A stretch of DNA of 64,000 nucleotides from Acidobacteriota bacterium (GTDB lineage Bacteria > Acidobacteriota > Terriglobia > Acidiferrales > UBA7541), in the NCBI GenBank assembly GCA_013289825.1, contig JABCZF010000014.1, positions 40,849-104,848 of the forward strand, in the 5' to 3' direction. Position 1 is the first letter of the stretch. Each line of letters begins with the position of its first letter. The notes beneath the pieces are model-generated. The model did not search any database and was not told where the DNA came from. It saw only the letters and a list, made by a program, of their open reading frames with translations. A program made the position numbers and the translations under genes. Positions 7,795-16,004 of the stretch are shown one piece after another.

Positions 7795-10002
7795 TCAATT
7801 TCCCGGATGGTATTCCCTCTCCGTGTGGCCCTTCAGTTGCGCTGGATAAAAGTACACTTCCCGCAAATCACCCGTGCTGTATGGCCCGGCTTCATCGTTG
7901 AAATGCGGAGACCCTGGATGGCCGCTCTCGCCCCCGGCCGTCACGGCTCGGGCTTGCACTTTCTCTCCAAATTCGACCACTGCAACAAAGCTGTTTCCGC
8001 TGGTGCCATACCACTTTTTCGTTCCCGGGTAGGGGCGCGCTCCGAAAGACGCCAACGAGCCCCACACCGACGACGTGAAACCCACCGGAAGGCTGGGCCC
8101 CGCATCACTGAATGGCTGTACGATATCGCCAGTCAGCCGCTGGAATCGATTGATGTCCCCCCATGGCGTCTTCCAGCTTCCGAAATCCGCTGCGAGTCTA
8201 CGGGATGCCTCCGACAGAGATTCGAGCAGCAGCTCCGCCGGCGCTTTTGTGCAAATGTAATCGCTCATATACACGCCCGCTTTTTTTGCGTCGGCGCCCA
8301 CGCGCTTCTGAATGTCCTCGCCCCAGAACACCGCCAATGACGTCGGCACGGACGTCGTTCCCCACCGCAAATCCCATCTGCGCAACGCCCCAACCTGCTC
8401 GGCCAACTTCGCTTTCAGCGGATGGTCCGCGGCCGCATCGTCCCAGGCCTTCCCGAGGCATGGGATGGGCTTCTCGAACCAAGTTAAATAACTGTCGTAG
8501 GCGGCCGCGATCAGCGAACTGATGGTGAAATCTTTTTTGTCTTCGAGGACGCGGATCGCGTGCAAGCCCCGTGCCGTTTCTCCGCCCGTCTCCACATAGA
8601 CAGGAAAGTCCTCTTTCTTTGGGCTGCTCGGTCCCGCTGCCGACCACGGCCAATTGTTGGCGTTGAAGAGCCATCCGCTTTTCGGATTCAGCAGGTGCGG
8701 CGTCTCGTCGACGGAAAGAAGCCCCTTCCATTCTGTCGCCGGATTGCTTCCGTCGACTGGCTTCGTCCAATCAAAGCTGGTGTCGCGCCGCGGGATGAAA
8801 TTGCCATGAAAATACGCGATGTCTCCGTCGGCATCCGCAAAAATCGTGTTGTTCGACGAGTTCGTGTGCAGCTCCATGGTCTGCCGGAACGATTTATAAT
8901 CCTTCGCCTTCGTGCGCGTGTACGACTGCGTCAGCGCCTTGACCGGCTCTTCGATCAATCGAACACTCACCCACTTCCCTTCCGTCTCGCGCACGATCGG
9001 GCCGTGATTCGTGCGATACACCGTGAATTTCTTTTCCGCCATCCCCTCCGCGGTTTTATACGGCACGGTAATCTCTTTCGCCTCGACGGGCCGTTCTTCA
9101 TTCCCGTATTTGTAAACGTAGCGGTCGCCCTTCTTTCCGACCGTCTCGAGGTATTCCGTGAGGGCATTGACCCCGCTTGACGTGTGCATCCATCCGGCGT
9201 GCTCGTTGAATCCCTGGTACACGAAAAACTGGCCCCACGTCACGGCGCCGTACACATCGAGCCCTTCCCCGCTCACCATATGTAGTTCTGAGCGGAAGAA
9301 AAAGGACGTATGCGGATTGATCAGCAGAAGTGAGTGATGATTTACCGTGTTCGAAGGCGCGATGGCCATCCCGTTCGAACCGCTCGGTTCTTCGATCTCG
9401 TCGTCGTCCGCCGAAGGCGCCGCGCTCACGGGCACTTTTCCGTAAAACGCTTCAAGCTGTGTCAGGCTCACTCGCTCGATGTCTCCGCCAATACTGCCTT
9501 CTGTAAAGCTCAGTGCCATCCACGGCTCAAAGCGCTTGATCACTCTCGGCTTCACTTCGGGATGTTTCGAAAGGTAGTAGTTCAAGCCATCGGCAAAAGC
9601 GTTCATCAGCTTCTTCAACCAGTCCGGGCTAGCGGCATATTCCTTCCGGAGCGCCTCTGGGTCGATAAAAAGCTTCATCCGCAGGTCCTGATAAATCTTC
9701 CCCTGGCCCTCCGCTTCCGCCAATCGCCCCATCCCGTTGATGTAGTTCGTCTCCACGCGATTGAAGTCATCTTCCGCCTGCGCGTAAATCATGCCGAATA
9801 CCGCGTCGGCGTCGGTCTTGCCGTAAACGTGCGCGATGCCCCAATCGTCCCGTGTGATGGTGACGCTCGCCGCCTCGCGCTCCCAGCGGGCCGCTTCCGC
9901 ATTTTTTGCCGTCCCGGGAGCCGCTTTCTCGGATACCGCGGGCTCGCAAGCGAGCAAGCACGCCGCCGTAGCAAGAATGAAAACCAAAACAGGTTTCTTC
10001 AT
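7795..10002 (-). CDS. Penicillin acylase-family N-terminal nucleophile hydrolase, lipoprotein
   Basis: Members hydrolyse amide bonds of penicillins or, more often, acyl-homoserine lactones and other N-acyl compounds. The ATG (MKKPVLVFIL) is preceded by AGGGG; residues 16-19 (LLAC) form a lipobox, so Cys19 should be lipidated. The alpha chain has DDWGIAHVYGKTDADAVFG, and the self-cleavage site is Gly208-Ser209 in EEPSGSNGMAIAPS, where Ser209 becomes the nucleophile. The residue after GSN is Gly rather than the usual Ala or Trp. The beta chain shows NPHTSFFFRSELHMV and FVYQGFNEHAGW, and ends in the expected VVEFGEKVQARAVTAGGESGHPGSPHFND. Length (735 aa) fits. A lipid anchor suggests periplasmic or outer-membrane placement; the substrate is unknown. 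Confidence 0.9.
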   Translation of the reverse strand: MKKPVLVFILATAACLLACEPAVSEKAAPGTAKNAEAARWEREAASVTITRDDWGIAHVYGKTDADAVFGMIYAQAEDDFNRVETNYINGMGRLAEAEGQGKIYQDLRMKLFIDPEALRKEYAASPDWLKKLMNAFADGLNYYLSKHPEVKPRVIKRFEPWMALSFTEGSIGGDIERVSLTQLEAFYGKVPVSAAPSADDDEIEEPSGSNGMAIAPSNTVNHHSLLLINPHTSFFFRSELHMVSGEGLDVYGAVTWGQFFVYQGFNEHAGWMHTSSGVNALTEYLETVGKKGDRYVYKYGNEERPVEAKEITVPYKTAEGMAEKKFTVYRTNHGPIVRETEGKWVSVRLIEEPVKALTQSYTRTKAKDYKSFRQTMELHTNSSNNTIFADADGDIAYFHGNFIPRRDTSFDWTKPVDGSNPATEWKGLLSVDETPHLLNPKSGWLFNANNWPWSAAGPSSPKKEDFPVYVETGGETARGLHAIRVLEDKKDFTISSLIAAAYDSYLTWFEKPIPCLGKAWDDAAADHPLKAKLAEQVGALRRWDLRWGTTSVPTSLAVFWGEDIQKRVGADAKKAGVYMSDYICTKAPAELLLESLSEASRRLAADFGSWKTPWGDINRFQRLTGDIVQPFSDAGPSLPVGFTSSVWGSLASFGARPYPGTKKWYGTSGNSFVAVVEFGEKVQARAVTAGGESGHPGSPHFNDEAGPYSTGDLREVYFYPAQLKGHTEREYHPGN

Positions 10003-10160
10003 GGATGCCCCTGGGTGAAGGATAGAGGATGTTCGAAGCGGCGATGCGTGAGTCCTGCAGCGTCCTGCGCGAACGCGCCAGACTAGCATACTCCGCCGCA
10101 GCTGGCGCGAAGCGCCGACACTATTCCGGCACGCGCATATCGTGTAGATTTCTTCCCATC

Positions 10161-10703
10161 ATGCGCGGAACTACACTCATGGCGCTAATTCTCCTCGCGC
10201 CATCCTCTGCAATTTCTTTCCCGGTCCCAGCGAGAAAACCAATCCCACCGACGAAAACAAGGTCCGCCGCGCCGCCCCGCGAGGCCGCGGCGGACGTCGG
10301 CGCGATCGGCGGCATCATCGCCAAGTACGCGAAGTCGGTTGAGGATGCCGACACCACCTTGGCATCCGAGATTTGGTGGGACTCGCCGGAAGTTTCCTTC
10401 ATCCATCCGCTCGGCCACGAACACGGTTTCGAGCAAATCAAGCGAAACGTCTACAAGCGCCTGATGGGAGAAACTTTTTCCGAACGACAGCTGACGCCGC
10501 GCGACATCACCATTCATGTTTACGGAGACGCCGCCTGGGCCGAGTTTTACTGGGATTTCACCGCCAAATTCAGAAAAGACGGCCGGTCCATCACCACGCA
10601 CGGCCGCGAAACCCAAATCTACCGCAAAATGCAGGGCCGCTGGCGCATCATCCACGTCCACTACTCCGGTATGCCCAGCACGCCACCCGGCCAAGGCTTG
10701 TGA
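10161..10703 (+). CDS. Secreted SnoaL-like/NTF2-fold protein
   Basis: A hydrophobic N-terminus (MRGTTLMALILLAPSSAISF) suggests export. The domain at about 60-170 has the NTF2/SnoaL layout: AIGGIIAKYAKSVEDADTTLASEIWWDSPEVSFIHPLG, then ITIHVYGDAAWAEFYWDF and GRETQIYRKMQGRWRIIHVHYS. Family members are small-molecule isomerases, ketosteroid-like enzymes or simply binding domains. The conical pocket cannot be assigned a ligand. It is divergent from the acylase, with start codons about 160 bases apart. The in-frame upstream codons overlap the divergent promoter region and are left out. Confidence 0.72.
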   Translation: MRGTTLMALILLAPSSAISFPVPARKPIPPTKTRSAAPPREAAADVGAIGGIIAKYAKSVEDADTTLASEIWWDSPEVSFIHPLGHEHGFEQIKRNVYKRLMGETFSERQLTPRDITIHVYGDAAWAEFYWDFTAKFRKDGRSITTHGRETQIYRKMQGRWRIIHVHYSGMPSTPPGQGL

Positions 10704-10814
10704 AGGCAATAAATCGCTTCTCCGGCAATATCGTCTCTAGGTCTTACGTGCGATGCCGGAAAGTTTTTTGCACAGCCTTCCACGGTTTTCCACAGACAAG
10801 CAGCGTCATTCCTA

Positions 10815-10937
10815 TTGACGTCTCAAATGGGAAGTCTTAGTGCGGCGCCAGATTGAACTGGGAAGCGTCAAAAACTTTTCGGCTCAATTAAACGAGGGCG
10901 CAACAGCTTAACCGCCGTTGCGCCCTCAGTTTTTTTT
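10815..10937 (+). ncRNA. Possible small RNA ending in a strong intrinsic terminator
   Basis: A TTGACG with 17-base spacing to a weak TAGTGC (10,815-10,843) precedes about 90 bases that end in a textbook terminator. The terminator lies 190 bases past the previous stop codon, far for a simple mRNA end. This could be a short independent transcript or just a long 3' UTR of the SnoaL-like gene; the weak -10 makes the second reading at least as likely. Confidence 0.25.
10894..10937 (+). terminator. Intrinsic terminator
   Basis: A perfect 11-bp stem GAGGGCGCAAC / GTTGCGCCCTC with a 12-base loop is followed by AG and eight T. It ends plus-strand transcription before the convergent dehydrogenase gene. 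Confidence 0.85.
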
Positions 10938-10995
10938 CGGGCCGCTCGTAGGGGAGAGCGCCAAGGACTTCCGCTGCCAGCGCGGGCCCTGCTCT

Positions 10996-12009
10996 TCACG
11001 GCCTGGCATTCGGCGAGAAAAACCCGATGGGCAGGTCGCGCGCCGTGCGCAAACCCGCGGGGGCATCCAGAATCACCGGAATCGAGTTCACCACCACCGA
11101 TGCGGTCGCAACGTCGCCGTGAGTGCCTCCGGGAATCACCAAACTGATGTTCGGATGGCCTTTCAATGCCAGCGTGTCGGCGGGTTCTTTCGCGCCGACG
11201 TACATTTGCAGCTCGAGGTACACCAGCTCTTTCCCGGCGCCCACGCCGCGCGCGATTTGGTGTACGCCCGCTGCTTGTCCTGCTTCGACGGTCAAATATT
11301 CCGTTGGCACGCGCTCCGTGGCGATCTTTGGCTCGATGGTTTCCGTAATTTCATCCACCGGCAGGTTTAAGCTGTCCGCGATCATGGCCACGGACTCCGG
11401 CAGGCCGACGTGTTTGATCACGCCTGCGTTCACCTGGGAGCGAAATTCCTCCGGGGTCATGCCCGCACCGATTTTTTTCTGCAACGGCAGACGCCGCTTG
11501 GACGCATCCACCACGCGAAGGGCCTTGGCGTGTTCGATGCGTTGCGAAACCGCTGCCAGCGTGATGAGCAGCTTGTCCATCACGAAGCCCGGATTCACGC
11601 CGGTGCCCACCAGGGCGACTCCCCAATCTTTTGCCGCTTTGTCCAGGTTTGCCGCCAGCTCCGGATAGGTGCGCAACGGATAGGAGAGCTCCTCGCACGT
11701 AGAAACGATGCATGACTCCGCTTCCAGGCATGCCAGCAACTGGTCCATTACCTTCCGCAACGAAGAGGAGGTCGAGTGGATCACCACGTCAGCAGCCTGT
11801 TCCAGCACTTCTTTGGCGTCCGCGGAAATTTTTACGCCCCAGGGCGCATCTGTTGCGCCGGTTACTTCGCCGAGGTCGCGGCCCACTTTTGCGGGGTCCG
11901 TATCGATGGCGCCGATAATTTCAATGGCTTGCTTTTCCCGCATCAGCCGCGCGATGGACGCGCCGATCGGCCCAATGCCGTATTGAATGACACGAATCTT
12001 CTTCTTCAC
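10996..12009 (-). CDS. DapB-like NAD(P)-dependent dehydrogenase (diaminopentanoate dehydrogenase type)
   Basis: The N-terminus KIRVIQYGIGPIGASIARLM is a Rossmann dinucleotide fold with an atypical GxGPIG. GAIDTDPAKVGRDLGEVTG follows, then the second strand DVVIHSTSSSLRKVMDQL, which matches the dihydrodipicolinate reductase superfamily. The central motif VALVGTGVNPGFVMDKL and the insertion EEFRSQVNAGVIKHVGLPES are characteristic of the 2,4-diaminopentanoate dehydrogenase/OrdA-like branch rather than true DapB, which is shorter. At 337 aa it is full length. The substrate is probably an amino acid-derived ketone or imine. No amino acid fermentation genes adjoin it, so the role is open. Confidence 0.8.
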   Translation of the reverse strand: MKKKIRVIQYGIGPIGASIARLMREKQAIEIIGAIDTDPAKVGRDLGEVTGATDAPWGVKISADAKEVLEQAADVVIHSTSSSLRKVMDQLLACLEAESCIVSTCEELSYPLRTYPELAANLDKAAKDWGVALVGTGVNPGFVMDKLLITLAAVSQRIEHAKALRVVDASKRRLPLQKKIGAGMTPEEFRSQVNAGVIKHVGLPESVAMIADSLNLPVDEITETIEPKIATERVPTEYLTVEAGQAAGVHQIARGVGAGKELVYLELQMYVGAKEPADTLALKGHPNISLVIPGGTHGDVATASVVVNSIPVILDAPAGLRTARDLPIGFFSPNARP

Positions 12010-12268
12010 GATTTCCCCCGTCCATTTTCAGCGCGCGGTGCACACCGCGCATTTTTGCTGGAAAAGAAACCTCTACCATAATGGAATTCACGCAGGCATT
12101 CAACGGCCAATGCGACGCGTGCGGCATGCTGGGCGGCGACCTGCGCGACGCGCGCGTTTGGCATGCCCGCGCTCGCCAAAGTCACGACGGCCGCCGGATT
12201 GTTGCCGATATATGGCGCGCGGCTCATAATGGTGCCCCGTCCACGCTACGCCCTTGGAGGAGCATGTC

Positions 12269-12583
12269 ATGCCCGCAAAGAAACTGTCCGACGCCGAAAT
12301 TCAAGCCCTGCTTACCAAATTGCCGGGTTGGAAAATCATCGGCGGCAAACTGCATCAGGAATACAAATGCAAGGACTTCGTCGCGGCCTTCGGCAACATG
12401 ACGCGCGTGGCGCTCGTTGCGGAAGCCATGAACCACCATCCGGAGTGGTGCAACGTCTGGAACAAAGTGGTGATTGATCTCACCACACACAGCGTCAAAG
12501 GCATCAGCGATTACGATTTCGTGCTTGCTGAGAAAATCGACGATATTTTTGTTCCCGTCCGCGCGACTCTTCCGGGCACCTGA
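12269..12583 (+). CDS. phhB: 4a-hydroxytetrahydrobiopterin dehydratase (pterin-4a-carbinolamine dehydratase)
   Basis: It dehydrates 4a-hydroxytetrahydropterin during recycling of the cofactor of aromatic amino acid hydroxylases; some homologues serve molybdopterin or transcription roles. The ATG has GGAGG eight bases upstream. The 104-residue protein carries the active-site signature MNHHPEW (His56, His57) and THSVKGIS (His74), with PGWK near the N-terminus, all in the standard order. No phenylalanine hydroxylase gene lies in the window, so the pterin partner is elsewhere or the enzyme has another role. Confidence 0.92.
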   Translation: MPAKKLSDAEIQALLTKLPGWKIIGGKLHQEYKCKDFVAAFGNMTRVALVAEAMNHHPEWCNVWNKVVIDLTTHSVKGISDYDFVLAEKIDDIFVPVRATLPGT

Positions 12584-12870
12584 AAATGAGCTACGGGAAG
12601 CTCCGGCCTAGTCGGCCTTGGCGGGCAGTGGCACTTCCGTGCCGCCCGGACGAAGGTCTATTGACTCTTCCCGCGGCTGCGCCAGAATAGCTCTACCCCT
12701 TCCTGGCAGTTTGCGGTCTGGACATTTCGATTCTAGAAGACGGCCCTCTCCAGTCTCGCCAAACGTTGTCTCGCGATGAGCAGTCGCATGGCGTACCCCC
12801 CGGGATTGCGTGGTGCTGTCTTTGTTTTCCACGCACGACGCGCGCCATCTGCCAAGAGGAGTGCCGAGCA

Positions 12871-13140
12871 ATGACAGGAAAGAAATCTCGCGTGTTGTTG
12901 GCGGAGAGTGTTCCAGGCGAAGCGGCAAATGGCCTGTGCGCGCTTTATGCGCGGCCGGACAGCACACTGGAATTGCGTAGTGTCGCGACGCTGCCGACGC
13001 TGGTGGCGACGATAGAACGGGCTCGAACGGAAGCCATATTTCTCGAGCTTTCTCTGGGGAACCCCGATCCACTGGAGCTCGTCGTTTTTGCCGATCGGGC
13101 TGCCGCAGTTCGGATTCCACAGCATCCGCTCCCGGCCTGA
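12871..13140 (+). pseudogene. N-terminal fragment of a response-regulator-like receiver protein
   Basis: The ORF begins after AAGAGGAG with MTGKKSRVLLAESVPGEAANGL and continues to AIFLELSLGNPDPLELV. That is the first half of a divergent receiver domain of the type found before GGDEF or PAS modules in Acidobacteriota. It then breaks into VFADRAAAVRIPQHPLPA and stops after 89 codons. The second half, including the conserved Thr/Ser and Lys, is missing. A deletion or frameshift near 13,080 is the simplest explanation; a short functional protein is possible but less likely. It lies just upstream of the hybrid kinase on the same strand. Confidence 0.5.
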
Positions 13141-13174
13141 AACACCGAGGCTTTACGGCCCGAAGGGTAAATTT

Positions 13175-13303
13175 ATGAAGAAAGCATCGAAATCCAGGGA
13201 AAGACTGATTCGAAGGGAAAGCGTTCTAGGAACAGAAAACCACGCCCAGCAGATGCCACCGCCTTTCGATCATTTCCGAAAACCCGCGGCGGGGGTCGCA
13301 TGA
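13175..13303 (+). CDS. Possible 42-codon leader ORF coupled to the histidine kinase
   Basis: MKKASKSRERLIRRESVLGT... is very basic and follows AAGGG. Its TGA overlaps the ATG of the kinase in the four-base sequence ATGA, a layout typical of translational coupling. No domain is visible. It could be a real small protein, a coupling leader, or chance. It is included because the overlap also helps to place the kinase start. Confidence 0.35.
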   Translation: MKKASKSRERLIRRESVLGTENHAQQMPPPFDHFRKPAAGVA

Positions 13304-15675
13304 AATCCGTACTACTCGACGAGATGCGGCGGCCGGAAAGCACCATGGCCGTGCGCTTGCTCATTCTTGAAAACGAGGCCCGGGACGCCGAGCTAACGCT
13401 GCTGGAACTGAGAGCCGCGGGCTTCGACGTGGAATGCACGTTGGCCCAAGACCGGGAACCATTCCTGGCCGCCCTCCAGAACGGCAAGTTTGACGCCATC
13501 CTCGCCGACTATCGTTTGCCGCGTTGGACCGGGCTCGACGCGTTGAAGGAACTACGCGCCAGCGGGAAGGATATTCCGTTCCTGCTGGTGACGGGCGCGC
13601 TCGGAGAGGAAGCCGCGTTCGAATGTGTGGAGCAGGGTGCCAACGGCTACATTCTGAAGGAACATTTGAAGCGTCTTCCGTCGGCCTTGAAGCGGGCCCT
13701 GCACGAGAAGCGCCTGCGGGACGAAAACAGCCGCGCTCACCAGGCGCTGGCGGAGAGCGAATCCCGCGCCCGCGAACAATTCGCCGAGCTCGAACAGATC
13801 TACCGGACCGCCCCAATTGGTCTGGCGGTCTACGGACCAGACCTGCGCTACCTGCGGGTGAACGAGCACCTCGCGCGCATCAACGGACTCCCCGCCGAGC
13901 GGCACGTCGGTTTGATGACGCGCGATGTTAACCCCGATGTCGCGCGCGCTGTTGAGCCCTACTTGAGACGAGTATTCTCCCGCGGCGAATCGATTCTAAA
14001 TGTCGAAATACAGGGCACGACATTGGCGCAATCCGGAGCACTACGCACCTGGCTGGCCAGCTTTCACCCGCTTCGCGGCGCTACCGGCATGATCTTCGCC
14101 ATCAGCGTTGTAGTCCTGGAAATCACAGAACGAAAAAGTGCGGAAGCGGCCCTCTCGCTCTCCGAAGACCGCAATCGTCAGCTGGTTGATAACTCCAGCT
14201 ACGGCATTTTTCGCATTTCTACTGGTGGCACGTTCCTCGATCCCAACCCCGCCCTTCTTCGTATTCTCGGGTGTGAGTCGGTCGAGAACTTGAGTCCTCC
14301 CGCCCAGGTGCAGGACATATTCCGCTATCCGGCGCATTACTCGGAGTGCCTGGCCGCCTGCCGAAAGGAAGGCCAAGTTCATAGCGCAGAGACGGAGTGG
14401 CGCAGGCGCGATGGGGGCATGGTCATTGTGCGTCTCCATCTGCGTGGGCTTTCCGTCGCGGAGTCGACGGCCTTGGTCGAAGTCATTGCCGAGGACGTCA
14501 CCGAGGTTCGCGCCATGGAGCGCCAGTTGCATCAGTCGCAAAAGTTCGAGGCCATTGGCCAGCTTGCCGGCGGCATCGCTCACGACTTCAACAACGTCGT
14601 GGGCGCGATTCTGGGCTGGGCCGAGCTGGGTTTCGAACAAAGCCGCAGCTATCCTCAAATTTCCGAACGGTTCACGCGCATCCGTGAGCAGGCCGAGCGG
14701 GCCGCCACACTGACTCGTGAACTCCTGGCCTTTGCCCGGCGCCAGATTCTGCAGCCACGAAACGTGGACCTGAATGCAATCACCAGCAACCTCGCGAGTT
14801 TTCTGGACAAAGTGATTCGCAAAGACATCGAACTCAAAGTGCTCAATCGACCGCTCGATGCCCTCAAGGCGGATCCAACCCAGATCGAGCAAGTGCTGAT
14901 GAATCTCTGCCTGCACGCGCGCGACGCTATGCCTCAGGGAGGCCGGCTGCTGATTGAAACAGAGATGGCGGATATCGACGATTCCTACTGCCGATTCTAC
15001 CCGCACATCACGCCGGGCCGCTACGCCGTTCTGTCCGTCTCGGACACTGGCGTGGGGATGGACGCAGAAATGCGCGAGCACGTTTTCGAGCCTTTTTTCT
15101 CGATGAAGGACAACGGGAAAAGCAGCGGCATGGGACTGGCCACGGCGTACGGAATCGTCAAGCAGCATGGCGGCTTCCTCCATGTATATAGCGAGGTGGG
15201 ACAGGGCACTCTCTTCCGAGCGTACCTCCCGGCAGCATGGGGTGAGCCTTCAGAAGGTTCCGCAGACCGTAAGCCGGCGTCTCCGCTCGTGGATCTTCGC
15301 GGTACCGAGACCCTGCTGCTTGCCGATGATCACGACTCCATCCGCGAAATGGCCAGGCAGACGCTCGTCAACCTCGGTTACCGTGTTCTTTCTGCGGTCG
15401 ATGGAGAAGAGGCTTTGCGGCTTTGCCTAAACGAGACACCGGAGCTAGCCATCCTGGACCTGATCATGCCGAAATTGGGTGGCCTGGAGACGGCTGCAAG
15501 GCTCGTAGAACGGTTTGAAAAGCTGCCGGTGTTGTTCACCAGCGGCTACTCGAAGGAATCCAGAGGCCTGGAGACAGCCGCGGGTTATCTTCAAAAACCT
15601 TATAGTCCCGCGACCCTCGGCCGCATGGTCCGCGAGATCCTGGATCAGGTGAAAACCACATCCCCGGCAAGCTGA
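13300..15675 (+). CDS. Hybrid histidine kinase: REC-PAS-PAS-HisKA-HATPase-REC
   Basis: A soluble sensor with no transmembrane segment. The N-terminal receiver (about 18-135) has phosphoacceptor Asp70 in ILADYRLP, VTGALGEE and YILKEHL. Two PAS domains follow (about 160-280 and 290-405). HisKA carries His428 in GGIAHDFNNVVG. The ATPase domain keeps DTGVGMD and GKSSGMGLA, but the N-box reads NLCLHARDAM: the second, Mg-binding asparagine is His539. The C-terminal receiver has ADDHDS, Asp720 in ILDLIMPK, TSGY and the lysine in YLQKPY. Loss of that asparagine usually abolishes kinase activity in this superfamily, so this may be a phosphatase or a pseudokinase. An alternative start at 13,345 (MAVRLLILEN) is possible. 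Confidence 0.9.
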   Translation: MKSVLLDEMRRPESTMAVRLLILENEARDAELTLLELRAAGFDVECTLAQDREPFLAALQNGKFDAILADYRLPRWTGLDALKELRASGKDIPFLLVTGALGEEAAFECVEQGANGYILKEHLKRLPSALKRALHEKRLRDENSRAHQALAESESRAREQFAELEQIYRTAPIGLAVYGPDLRYLRVNEHLARINGLPAERHVGLMTRDVNPDVARAVEPYLRRVFSRGESILNVEIQGTTLAQSGALRTWLASFHPLRGATGMIFAISVVVLEITERKSAEAALSLSEDRNRQLVDNSSYGIFRISTGGTFLDPNPALLRILGCESVENLSPPAQVQDIFRYPAHYSECLAACRKEGQVHSAETEWRRRDGGMVIVRLHLRGLSVAESTALVEVIAEDVTEVRAMERQLHQSQKFEAIGQLAGGIAHDFNNVVGAILGWAELGFEQSRSYPQISERFTRIREQAERAATLTRELLAFARRQILQPRNVDLNAITSNLASFLDKVIRKDIELKVLNRPLDALKADPTQIEQVLMNLCLHARDAMPQGGRLLIETEMADIDDSYCRFYPHITPGRYAVLSVSDTGVGMDAEMREHVFEPFFSMKDNGKSSGMGLATAYGIVKQHGGFLHVYSEVGQGTLFRAYLPAAWGEPSEGSADRKPASPLVDLRGTETLLLADDHDSIREMARQTLVNLGYRVLSAVDGEEALRLCLNETPELAILDLIMPKLGGLETAARLVERFEKLPVLFTSGYSKESRGLETAAGYLQKPYSPATLGRMVREILDQVKTTSPAS

Positions 15676-15719
15676 ACTCCGTCGACCGGGGTCTTTCGAG
15701 GATCGGGATGCTTTTGCCG

Positions 15720-15748
15720 TTGACACGCGCGCGTCGCAGTGCTACAAA
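15720..15748 (+). promoter_or_regulatory. Sigma70-type promoter for the candidate RNA
   Basis: TTGACA (15,720-15,725, perfect match) is separated by 17 bases from TACAAA (15,743-15,748, 4 of 6). The predicted start is near 15,755. It lies 45 bases after the kinase stop codon, and no plus-strand protein gene follows. Confidence 0.6.
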
Positions 15749-15754
15749 ACCCCC

Positions 15755-15924
15755 CAAGGCAAGCCCTTTGGTGGTGAGTCTCTTACCGCAATTCATCAGC
15801 GAGTGAGGCCGCAGACCTGCCTGGCAGGGCAGGACTGCATGGCCGCCGAAGGAATTGTCCTGTAACACCCCACCCCACCCCGGGAGGTGAGAACCCTGCG
15901 GTTTTCACCTCCTTTTTATTTTTT
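15755..15924 (+). ncRNA. Candidate orphan structured RNA, about 170 nt, rod-shaped
   Basis: No ORF or gene follows on this strand, yet a strong promoter, a nested fold and a terminator are all present. Pairing by eye, from outside in: 15,770-15,774 with 15,870-15,874; TTAC/GTAA at 15,783 and 15,862; CAATTC/GAATTG at 15,789 and 15,852; an asymmetric internal loop of 12 and 7 bases; GGCC/GGCC at 15,807 and 15,841; GCAG/CTGC at 15,811 and 15,835; CCTGCC/GGCAGG closing a six-base loop. A small hairpin may form at 15,754-15,771. Size and the long rod with an internal bubble resemble 6S RNA, but no family signature was recognised. It could also be a kinase-linked regulatory RNA. Confidence 0.5.
15883..15924 (+). 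terminator. Strong intrinsic terminator
   Basis: The 13-bp stem GGAGGTGAGAACC / GGTTTTCACCTCC (one G-T pair) has a CTGC loop and is followed by TTTTTATTTTTT. It ends the candidate RNA, and the kinase transcript if it reads through. Confidence 0.85.
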
Positions 15925-16004
15925 GATGACGATTTGCAGCGCCTCCGCCCGCATCGCACTCGATACCTACGCATGAACAGCGAATTCTCCAGCGGAATGG
16001 CGTT

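Noticed and set aside
10775..10801. TTTTCCACA, resembling a DnaA box, suggestive of an origin
   Set aside because: Single one-mismatch sites (also near 2,910) with no cluster, no AT-rich unwinding region and no dnaA, dnaN or gidA gene.
14041..15183. A 380-codon minus-strand ORF
   Set aside because: Antisense to the hybrid kinase, which has clear motifs; no protein features of its own.
15536..15974. Two minus-strand ORFs over the candidate RNA
   Set aside because: They overlap the kinase end and the terminator on the other strand and have no motif, so they do not explain the structured sequence.
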